This document shows, piece by piece, positions 48,261 to 57,417 of a DNA stretch of 64,000 nucleotides. The number at the start of each line of letters is the position of its first letter. Position 1 is the stretch's first letter. The stretch covers positions 42,997,501-43,061,500 of the forward strand of contig CP142458.1 of assembly GCA_038049695.1 (NCBI GenBank). Reading direction: 5' to 3'. The notes beneath the pieces were generated by a model. The model worked only from the letters and a program-made list of their open reading frames with translations. It was not told the DNA's origin and searched no databases. This DNA is from Cinnamomum chago. Lineage: Eukaryota > Streptophyta > Magnoliopsida > Laurales > Lauraceae. The position numbers and the translations under genes were made by a program.

Positions 48261-48270
48261 CCCCCCCCCC
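48249..48270. repeat. Poly-C run, 22 bp
   Basis: A homopolymer run of 22 C, comparable to the 17-bp C run at 29271-29287. The exact length may be unreliable, because such runs are prone to sequencing and assembly error. Confidence 0.95.
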
Positions 48271-48879
48271 AAATTCCTATCCCTTGCCGGGCCCTATAGT
48301 GAGGGGGCGTATGTAATCCTCCATGTGCACCTCACACATAGGATAAGGCCTCACTCCACATACGCACACTTTTATTTATTTATTTTCCGAAACGATACTC
48401 CTAAATGTGTCACCTAAATTGGCTGATACATTTCATCTTGGAGCCTAACAAAAGTGGTGTCTGAAAAAAAATTGACAACTATGCCTCCAAGCAAAGTCTC
48501 AAGCCAATTTGTTACATATTGGCTTTGACTTTTCCTCACGATCTGCGATTCAGTGTTTTCCAGGAAAGTTTTGTGCTAAAGGATGCAAAGCAACTTTCCC
48601 TTATCTCCTTTTAGAGCAAGAAACAACAACAAAAAGAAAAGGAAAAGGAAAAAAAAAATTGTTAAGGTGTAGTTGGACATCGTGTGTAATGGTTGTTTGT
48701 TTCGGCCGATATGGCTTATAATCACGGCCTAACACATGATATTTTAAATCATGCCATAATCAGGTTAGTACTGATTTGTTTGTATAACACTATAACACCA
48801 GCCTTTCTTACTATTGTCTGGCAGAAGATCATTGTTGTCCGATCATATGTTATGATGCCAACTTAATAAAATGAAGATT

Positions 48880-51800
48880 AAAATGACAGAAATATGGATC
48901 AAGGAAGATGGATAGGGTTGAAATGAAGCTATATTCATTAGTAGAACATGCTTTTTTCGGAGAATTAGGGTGGTGGAGGTGAGGAAAGTATTGAAACATA
49001 TGAAGATAGGAAAGGCTACGAGTCCAAATGACATTTCGACAGAGGCTTGGAAATGGTTAGGAGAAGTTGGAGGGATTTGGTTAAACTAGGCTCTTCAATA
49101 AGATACTAATGACAAAGAAAGTGCCGGATGAATGGAGAAGAAGTGTTGTAATACCAATACATAAGAACAAGGGTGATATACAAAACTGTACAAACTATCA
49201 TGGGATTAAACTTATGAGTCAGACTATGAAGCTATGGGGGAGAGTAATGGAGCAAAGACTTAGACAGAAGACCAAGATATCTGAATACTAGTTTGGTATT
49301 ATGCTAGGGAGGCTAACTATGGAAGCTATCTTCTCAGTTAGGCAATTAATGGAAAAATATCAAGCAAAAAGGAAAAAATTGCATATGATCTTCATCGATC
49401 TAGAAATAGCTTAAGACACGGTACCTAAAGATTTAATTTGGTGGGTTTTAATTAAAAGGAATCTTCCAAGATGTTATATTGAAATTATTGAAGACATATG
49501 GAGCGGTAACGAGTGTGAGAACTACATATGGAGAGACAAGTGTGCTCCTAGTGACCATTTATTTGCATCTGGGTCAGCCCTAAGCCCATATCTCTTTGCG
49601 GTGATTATGGATGAGTGAACTGCTCATATTCAAGAGGGGGTATCTTGGCGTATGTTGTTTGGCTGTTTGCAGATAATATAGTGTTAGTGGATGAATAAAG
49701 AGAAGTTGTGAATGCAAAATTTGAGAGATAATGAGAGGCTTTAGAATCCAATGGCTTTAAAATAAGACATTCAAATACTGAATATATGGATTGACACTTT
49801 AGTGGACATATACAAAGATCTGAAATTGTTGTGAGAATTGCAGCCCAGGGATACCATAAACAGACTCATTCTATTACCTTGGCTTGATAATTAGTAAGGA
49901 TGGGGAGATTGATGAAGATATCGAATGTAGGATAGAAGCCGTATGGTTGAAGTGGAGACTTGCTTTTGGAGTACTTTATGACTAACGATTGCCAACAAGA
50001 TTGAATGGAAAATCTTACAGGACAACGATCGGACTAGGTGTGACTCATGGAGTAGAATGTTGGCCAATCAAGAAGCATAAATGGTTGTGACAAACATGAG
50101 AATGTTGAGGTGGATGTCTAGTAAAACTAGGAAGGATAAACTTAGAAATGAGCTCTTTCGAGAGCATTTAAGGGTAGCATCCATAGGGGATAAAATCAGA
50201 GAAACTCATTTCAGATGGTTTGGGCATGTCCAATGCAACTGACAATGACGCAAGTAAGGACAAGTTTGGCTATCCAGGTTGATGGCCTACCAAGGGGAAG
50301 GGGTAGGCTGAATCAAGGATGAAACTAGCGGTAGCGGCCCGCCGCCAAACCGCTACGAAGTGGGCGCTACGTAGCGGCGTAGTGGTGCGATTTGAAAAAA
50401 TTGCCCAAAAAATCTGAAAAAATTCCAGAAAATCCAGAAAATTGTAAAATGAAAGAAAATGTGGTTCTTTTGCAAAAGTAAGAAAGAAAATGGGGCGTAG
50501 TGGTGCCCTCATTATGAGGCCCTACATCGCTATCTAAATAGAAAATAGTAGTAATGATTTTTTTTTCCACATATATTTGTGTTTGTAATCAAACAATGTC
50601 ATCAAAATATTATCACCATTGTTGCTTAGAATATCACATTTCTGAGTTCTAGTTTGGAATGTATATATATAGTTTAAAACTTTTTGTTAAAGAAAAAATT
50701 GATTAGGGCCTTAGGTTGAGCCACAATTTCCTATTAGAGAGTAATTTGGTTAGGGTCCTATTTCCTATTAAAAGGAGATTATTTGGTTGCGCCCTATTTC
50801 CTATTAGAGTAAAATTTTGCTAGAGCCTTTCTTCAATTAGAATGAAATTTGTTTAGGACTTTATTTTCAATCAGTGTGAAAGTTGGCTATGTCTCTATTT
50901 CCGGTTAGAGTAAAATTTGATTGAGCTCTATTTCTAATTAGAGTAAAATTTGGCTAAGCCACTAATTTTTATTAATTTGGCTAAGCCATGATTTTTTCTA
51001 TTTTAATACCTAAGGGGCCCATTTGATTTTTATCTATAACTTTCATAAGGTGGGCCACTGTGGGGCCCATTTAATCTTTATCTATAACTTTCATAAGGTG
51101 GGCCATAGTGGGGCCCATTTAATCTTTATTTATATCTTTCATAAGGTGAGCCCAATGTGGGGCCCATAGTTACCCTACTTAGTAAATATTGGAGGGACCA
51201 AAAGAGGGGCTTTTAATGCCCTAATTCTTTTCCCAAAACAGCAGGCTCAAGAGTTATAGGGAAAAGAAAAAACAAAAGGGGCTTTTAATGCCCTAATTCT
51301 TTTCCCAAAATAGCATGCTCAAGAGTTATAGGGAAAAGAATATTTCTTTTCCCAAAACAACAGGCTCAAGAGTTATAGGGATAAGAAAAAACAAGAGGGG
51401 CTTTTAATGCCCTAATTCTTTTCCCAAAACAGCAAGGCTCAAGAAAGACAGAGAAGAGGGGAAGGAAAAGAGGAAGAAAGAAAAAAAAATGAAGAAGAAA
51501 AAGAGAAGAGGAGACAGTGCTGCCTGGCAGTGATATTGTGGCTGGTGCTGCTGTGTGATGATGATGCTGCTGCTGCTGCATGGTGCTCCTGCTGCTGCAA
51601 GATGCTGCTTCCAGGTATGTTTCTATAGTTGCTGTCCCTTTTTTTTTTTTTTCCTTTTTCCTCCTCTTCATCTCCCTTAGCCAACAAAGGCTTTTTTTTT
51701 TTTTTTTACATTTGATTGTTTGTAGCGGCCGATACATAACGTATCGGCCGCTACGTGTGCGATGGCCGATAAATCGACCGTAGCGTGGCGGTGGCCACTA

Positions 51801-52001
51801 CTACTGCCGATATATCGGCCGCTACGTAGATATTTTCATCCATGGGCCGAATAAGATGTGGATGGAAGTAGTAAAAATCGATCTGAAGAAGTGCAACGTA
51901 TTTTGGGATTTGGCTCAAGATAGATCGGAATGGAGAAACGGAATTCATGTAGCCGACCACAGCATAAGGCTTTGATTTTGATGATGATGATGATGATGAT
52001 A
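48880..52001 (+). mobile_element. RTE-type LINE, 5'-truncated, split by a hAT element
   Basis: A plant RTE-clade LINE on the + strand. From about 48960 it reads KVLKHMKIGKATSPNDISTE, then KKVPDEWRRSVVIPIHKNKG (49112-49171) and TNYHGIKLMSQTMKLWGRVM, the RT start of RTE. Next come FIDLEIA (KAYD expected, altered), a GSALSPYLFAVIMDE-like stretch (49570-49610), the catalytic box as LFADNIVLVDE (second Asp to Asn) near 49663, and LRWFGHVQ-like text at 50210. After the hAT insertion (50314-51844 plus duplication) the C-terminus resumes: KMWMEVVKIDLKKCNVFWDL, SEWRNGIHVAD. It ends in (TGA)n at 51976-52001, the simple-repeat tail typical of RTE. The endonuclease is missing, and there are many stops and shifts, so it is dead. 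Confidence 0.88.
50314..51844. mobile_element. hAT-type element made largely of tandem arrays, inserted in the RTE LINE
   Basis: TIRs CAAGGATGAAAC (left) and CATGGATGAAAA (minus strand, right). The 8-bp target duplication is GGCTGAAT (50306-50313) and GGCCGAAT (51845-51852), one mismatch. The RTE reading frame resumes right after it. Both subterminal regions hold GGCCGATA/TAGCGGC words (50320-50395, 51725-51830). The interior comprises a 34-37 bp degenerate array (about 50700-50995, roughly seven units), a 48-bp array (51014-51165, three units) and a roughly 75-85 bp array (51206-51440, about three units), then CTGCTGCTG and T-runs. No transposase. Confidence 0.86.
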
Positions 52002-52607
52002 TGCAATCCCTAATCTATGTAATAAGCCAATGCAATTCTTATTATATACAACTAGCCGCCTGACAGATGAGTCAATGACAAAAAATTCGCTGGTTGCCAT
52101 CCCATCTTCTTCCCATCCCATCTTCTTCCTAGTCTACTACAACTTTATGGTGATTAGTGTTCTGTTGTGCTCGCTTAATGTTATCTGGTTGCTTGTGTTG
52201 GTGTTGTTTCTACTAGTTCCTATTGCATTGACCTTGTTTAGGATACTCTCGCTTGGTTAATTTTCTTTTGGTATGGTTGGTAGTGCTGCTCGTGAGCTGT
52301 TTCCTTTATCATTCTTTGGAGTTCTTCTTGTCTTGATCCTACTCATCTTCTTGATGCTTGCTTTGACGTGTTGAGGCTTGGGCCTTGCTGTGCTTTATTA
52401 TCATTTTTTTTTAGTTTTGTTATTTATCTGACATTTCTTTACTTAGGGACAAGGAGCATGAGTCTTGGTTTTTACCAAACACTTCTGCCTTGTTTTACCA
52501 AAAAAAAAAGAGGCAATACAACTAGTTGGCTTAGTAATCTTACTTCTAACTATACTTTTGTTTCAAGTTTGTTTATATCTATTAACTAATCGATACTTTT
52601 ACTGTAG
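52002..52607 (+). other. End of the 13.3-kb PIG-N intron
   Basis: T-rich host intron between the RTE tail and the exon 7 acceptor CTGTAG (52602-52607). The hydrophobic frame 52030-52260 reflects T-richness and matches no part of PIG-N. A duplicated ATCCCATCTTCTTCC occurs at 52100-52130. Confidence 0.55.
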
Positions 52608-52749
52608 TGTTGCAAGTGGAGCTATAATTATCTTGATAGGAATTGCTGCCAGGTGGTTTGATTCAAGTACTAAAAGGAATAATTATTGGCTACGCATCAG
52701 CAATTACCATAAACAAAAGTCTAGGTTTCCAATGCTCTTTCATTTACAG
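52608..52749 (+). CDS. PIGN: PIG-N exon (visible exon 7), membrane segment
   Basis: A 142-bp exon. The first T completes the Val codon begun in exon 6, then come ASGAIIILIGIAARWFDSST and SRFPMLFHLQ. AARW-D and FPMLFH-Q are conserved in plant PIG-N. It ends on a complete codon before donor GTTAGT (52750). Open throughout. The NYWLRISNYHKQK stretch corresponds to the family's NKYWLSIS-HETKK loop. Confidence 0.93.
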
Positions 52750-52862
52750 GTTAGTAATTGAAATTGGTTTCTCAGATCCTGAATCTTATATGTGGAGTTT
52801 ATTTGAGTTAGTGGTTCTTTATGACATCTGAATCTAATGGATCTTCTATGCTAAGTGACCAG

Positions 52863-53075
52863 ATTCTCATAGTTGCGCTATCATCAGGGATGGTGTGGTT
52901 GTCTTCTTCTCGCAGAGCACAGGAACAAGAACTTCTCATGTTGCACCAGTTGTTAAACTGGTTATTAGTTGGTTACTCTCCAGACTCCTCTTTTCTTATA
53001 TTTTCTTTCTCATCTTTTTCTGTTGCATTTGCTATGAAGTATACAGAAGTTTACTATCTTCACATTCTTTGGATC
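52863..53075 (+). pseudogene. PIGN: PIG-N exon (visible exon 8), intact start and damaged end
   Basis: After acceptor ACCAG (ends 52862) the frame reads ILIVALSSGMVWLSSSRRAQ then EQELLMLHQLLNWLLVG (to about 52973), a good match to plant PIG-N. The family continues with about ten residues (FSMVLPLFS-like) and then LLSRLTSIFLGFAPPFLLLS and IGYEAVFY. Here the LLSRL block appears at once in a different frame (from 52973), followed by a weak ICYEVYRSLLSS match. This suggests loss of roughly 30-40 bases plus a frame change at TTACTCTC, and further small indels. No donor site was found that would make a clean exon end after LLVG. The alternative is that the exon ends early and the rest is chance; the SRL and CYE matches argue against that. 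Confidence 0.75.
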
Positions 53076-53464
53076 TTCAACTTAGGAGGTTTCTTGTTTA
53101 AATTTTCTCATGCCTTCTCTTGAATGGTGGCAAGTGTTTTCACCATCTCTTTGTTATCAGTGGTAAATTCCAATAACATAATCACTTGGATTGAAGGGAT
53201 GATTTGAGAGTTTGAGCTTTATGAGAAATGGCCCAAACCTAAATTAAAGAGAGAGAATAGAGAACAAGGGGTAGAATTTGGAAGGAAGGAAAATATGGTT
53301 GTGTTCCCCCTCTAGTTGGGCGACAAATCCTGTTTGTATAGTATATTATTTTTCATATTTACGAAAAGACCCCTATGTAACAGTCCATAATTCTGCTATG
53401 TTTATAAATTCCATATCTCATTTCATAATAATTTCCTTCAAGTTGGTTATATATGATAAAACTA
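53076..53464. other. Sequence between PIG-N exon 8 and Copia G, nothing recognised
   Basis: AT-rich sequence with no further PIG-N exon. The C-terminal PIG-N motifs expected next (ARIPLMFMVLFN-like and later helices) were not seen before the Copia LTR. Confidence 0.45.
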
Positions 53465-54038
53465 TGATCACAGAACTTGAAAGATTGAAAATACTTAGTG
53501 TACTATTGCTCCCCTTCCTTTGGAGATCGTATGTCAATATATAGGTATTACAATGCCTTAATTACGGCTCCAAGTTAAGAAACTAACTAATTACAATAAA
53601 TTAGAAACTAACTAATTACAATCAATTTCTATTCTAAGTTAGGAAACCAAATCCTTAATAGAATATGTACAGCTGAATGATATATTGACTAAATCCACCG
53701 ACGTGAGATTTGTTGGACTGGATCTTCTTATGGGCCTTGGGCCTGTTTAACACCCCTCCTCAAATTGATGCAGGAGAATCAACAAGCATCAATTTGCCAA
53801 CCAAGAACTAGTGGCGTGGTCGTGGAAGACCTTTGGTGAGAATATCAGCAATTTGAAGTTCAGTGGAGACATATGTAAGGCTGATGACGTGACGTTTAAG
53901 CTCATCACATATGAAGTGATAATCACCCTCGATGTGTTTAGTGCGTTCATGAAAAATTGGATTTTCAGTAATCCGAATTCCACTTGTATTATCTATAGAA
54001 GATAACTCATAAAAAGGCCCATCTAGGCCCAAGTAGAA
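53465..54038 (-). mobile_element. Ty1/Copia element G: RNase H end and 3' LTR
   Basis: Read on the minus strand. RNase H ends with ELSSIDNTSGIRITENPIFH, ERTKHIEGDYHFICDELKRH and TELQIADILTKGLPRPRH (54005-53808), followed by polypurine GAGGAGGGG (53753-53761). The LTR opens TGTTAAACAGGCCC at 53752 and runs to about 53465 (the end TGTGATCA is inferred). The remaining upstream part is interrupted at 54038 by Copia H and would reappear beyond it. A few breaks. The RNase H motifs are well kept, so it is of moderate age. Confidence 0.85.
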
Positions 54039-57000
54039 TGTCCCACGTGTGGGATTATATTGAGTAAATATCTCATAGATGTACTTCCTTGTATAATGAT
54101 TTACATTCTTTATTCTTTCTGATATGATTGTAATTAAACATGTAATTAGGGTTAATATTCCTTATAAAATGGTTGGTCGATCCTCTATTAAAGCATCCAC
54201 TTTTCCTCCAAACTCTTCGCTTCCTCTCTCTCTCTCTGTGTATGCTTGTTTATATTGTAACATGCTATCAGAGCCAAGGTTTTGAGAGATTCCTTCACTC
54301 TGAGAGGTTTCCTTCATTAGTCTAAGAGTTTTCCCAACCATCATCGAGTGTTTCTCCCTGGTATCTCTTCTTTTCTTCTCTTCTCTGCTGACACTGCCTG
54401 GAGAACCTCTGATCAAGGTGGCCCACCTCTGATCCATCACTTGTAGCCAGCAACCTACATGATGATGATCGACTACTCTTCAGAGTTATTTTGAAGATTT
54501 TTCTGAATTTTTTTATCATCTGTTAAGGTGGTGTTCTCCATCTTCTTCATTTGGCGAATTTGGCTCCTTTTTCTCAAAAAGATTTAATCACAACCGTACA
54601 GATTTGTGGATATATATCCAAATCCCATCAAACTTGGACTAGAGGACACACATTTGATCTCCTCCAAGATGATGTTCTCTGATCTGTGATTGGACCACGT
54701 TGTGGGGCCCACGCACCTCTCCTGCACAGAAAATCTAGGTCGTCTGGCTCCTTTTTTTTCTGTTCTGTGGTAACATCCTACTGGATGCATCTCTCGGCCA
54801 TTATAAATGCATTCTTCATGCTTGGTTAGTACAATCATCTCAGATTACATCCTTTTATCAATTGTGATTGATAATTTCTCTGCTGCTGGACTTCTCTACT
54901 GCTGGACTGTTTGAGTCCCTTTTTCTACTACTGGACTGTTGATTATTTCCTTGCTACTGCACTGTTTGAAGTCACTTGTGATTGGTTCTTCCCCTGTTGC
55001 TGAACTGCTTGGTCCTTTCTTGCACTTGTCTGGCTTACTGATTTGTGTGGTCTCTCTCATTCTGCGGGATTTGAAAATAATGGAAAAATATGATGTTATT
55101 CCGGTTAAATTTAATGGGAATAATTATATGGCCTGGTCTTTTCATCTGAAGAATTTTGTAGAGGCCAAGGACTGTTTGGTTAACTTGATGGATCGATAAC
55201 TAAACCTACTACTACAAGTACTACTGACAGAAAAACCTTAGCAACCTGGTCTAAAGAAAATGCTAAGGTAGTCACTTGGATTCTTAACTCCATTGATCAG
55301 TCTCTTGCCATTGCTCTTCAAGCATATACTACAACAGCTGATATGTGGGCTCATCTCAAGAAAGTTTATCATCAAACTAATAAAGCCCGCAAATTTCAAT
55401 TAGATAGTGAAATTGCTAAATTCAGTCAAGGCGATAAATCGGTGCAGGCATACTTCAATGAATTTCTCACTCTCTGGACTGAGAGGGATGCTATGATTAT
55501 TCAAACTGTCTCTTCTGGATTCCTGTCTGAGGCTTTTTAAGTTACAAGAGGATACTCACATCAGCCAGTTCCTTACGAATCTCAGACCCGAATTCGAATC
55601 TGTTCGGTCTGCTCTCATGAATAGAGAAGTCTCTGCGAATCTGGATACATGCTTCTGAGAAGTCCTTCGAGAAGAACTTCGCCTAAACTCACAGCATGTC
55701 ATTCTTGAAGAACCAAAGGCCTTCCTTGCTCCTCTTCTGGCTGATTCTGCTCTTCTGGCAGCCCTCAATCAGAAGCCTGCTCAATGCTATGAATGCAAAA
55801 GCTTTGGTCATATTGCCAAGAACTATCGGAAGATATTGGTTTGCAGATATTGCAAACGCTCTGGTCATCTTATTGATGATTGTCGTAGCTTACTGTGGAA
55901 GAATGGGCCCTAGCAGAACTATAATCCTTCCACCTTGCCCAGGCAAAATGCTCCAGCTGCGTTCCAAGTTCAAGCACCTTTCCTTGATACGGGAAGCACC
56001 TTTTCTGGGGCCGTATCCATGACTCTTGCCTAGATTCAAGAACTGATTCAGAGCACGGTGACCTCAACATACGCATCTATGGGCTTTAATGATGGTCGGT
56101 ATCAAACTCATTCTCCTATAGCATTTCCTGCTTTTCATTCTTCAGTCTCTCTGTCTTCATCTATCACCCCATCCACATGGTTTCTAAATTCAGGAGCATC
56201 AAACTACATGACTTCTGTAGAAAGTAACTATACAGACTCTCACCCTTATCTTGGAAAAGACAATCACCACTGCTAATGGAGACCAATTACTCATTTCTGG
56301 GATTGGTACCATTACCTTATCTAGCGTCTCTGGCCAGTCCTCACCTTTCCCCATGTCTACTTTATTCCCAAATTATCATCCAATTTGCTTTCTGTCGGAC
56401 AACTTATTGAGGATGGGTACCTAGTTAACTTTTCTACCACTGGTTGTGTCATACAAGGGCGGCAAACTGGGAAGGTGATCGCAACAGGGAGTAAACATGG
56501 TCACCTGTTTATGCTGGACATTGGACATCATTCTCTATTTTCTTCTTCTTCTCCTAATTTCAATAAATTGTGGACTGTGTAGCATAGTCGTCTTGGTCAT
56601 GTGAACAATGCTTATTTACTTTCTTTGTTTAAAATTGGTTGTTTAGAACCTACTATTGATAATAAAATGATGTCCTCTTTACTTCAGTCAAAGTGTGAAC
56701 CGTGTTGCTTGAGTTAGAGTCATACTTTGCCTTTTCCTATTCATCGTTCTCGTGCGTTATCATCCTTTGACATTATTCACACTGATGTTTGGGGAATTGC
56801 ACCCACATTGAGTAGGACAGGGTTTAAATATTATGTGACATTTATTGATGATCATTCTCGTTTCACTTGGATTTATTTCATGCGCTTCAAATCTGAATTA
56901 TTCTATCTTTTCCAAAAGTTTTACAATATGGTCCAAATACAATTTATGAAAGCAATAAAAATTCTTAGGTCTTACTCTGGTGGAGAATACATGTCCCATG

Positions 57001-57417
57001 ATTTTTCTGCCTTCCTTTATGATAGAGGCATTATTCACCAAAAATCATGCCCGCATACTCACAGCAAAATGGTGCTGCGGAGAGGAAGAACATGCATATT
57101 CTTGAAACTGTTCGTACTCTCCTACTTCAATCCTTAATTCCTCCCACTTTTTGGTATGATGCTGCACAGACTGCTGTGTATCTCCTCAATCGTCATCCTA
57201 GCTCTGTTCTAGGAAAGACTAATCCTTATGAAGCTCTCTTTGGTCATGCCCCTTCATATTCTCACTTACGTGTTTTTGGTTGCTTGTGCTTTGTTCATCT
57301 TCAACCTACAGAGCGCACTAAGTTGTCACCGCAGGCTGCCAAATGTATGTTTCTGGGTTACAGTACTGAACACAAGGGCTTTCTGTGTTATGATCAATCC
57401 GAAAAATGCATGCGAAT
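54039..57417 (+). mobile_element. Ty1/Copia element H: 5' LTR to integrase, inserted in Copia G
   Basis: On the + strand. The LTR is 54039-54262 (224 bp, TGTCCCACGTGTGGG to TATTGTAACA), with primer site TGCTATCAGAGCC (54263-54275) and a leader to 55079. Gag starts MEKYDVIPVKFNGNNYMAWS at 55080 and includes MWAHLKKVYHQTNKARKFQL. The CCHC knuckle is CYECKSFGHIAK (55780). The protease is TWFLNSGASNYMTS (56170-56215), then LSVGQLIEDGYLVNF. Integrase: FDIIHTDVWGIAPTLSRTGF (56766), TFIDDHSRFTWIYFM, NGAAERKNMHILETVRTLLL and GYSTEHKGFLCYDQSEKCM (to 57417). The 3' part is cut off by Copia I. TAGAA (54034-54038) is the presumed target repeat. Several breaks; RT is beyond I, outside the window. Confidence 0.88.

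Larger units (their letters stand above)
12394..52979 (+). other. PIGN: PIG-N / Mcd4 gene span, GPI ethanolamine phosphate transferase 1 (partial, giant introns)
   Basis: The host gene, recognised from eight exons whose translations match the family in order. In plants, yeast (Mcd4) and animals this ER multi-pass enzyme moves phosphoethanolamine onto the first mannose of GPI precursors. Visible exons cover the end of the lumenal alkaline-phosphatase-like domain (12394-13051), the linker and first membrane helices (35457-35785), and further membrane helices (38819-52979). Splice phases are consistent: 2-base start at exon 1, complete codon ends at exons 1, 2, 4, 5 and 7, one base carried from exon 3 to 4, two from exon 6 to 7. 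Introns are 113, 185, 22405, 3033, 93, 13274 and 113 bp. The N-terminal exons and the end of the protein are not in the window. The last visible exon is damaged, so the copy may be a young pseudogene. Numbering of exons here starts at the first one visible. Confidence 0.9.

Noticed and set aside
51014-51440. Regular repeats considered as a CRISPR-like array
   Set aside because: Units are contiguous tandem copies without unique spacers, in a plant hAT element.
52030-52260. Hydrophobic 76-codon frame considered as a PIG-N membrane exon
   Set aside because: No match to PIG-N; T-rich intron next to the RTE tail, and exon 6 to exon 7 phases join without it.
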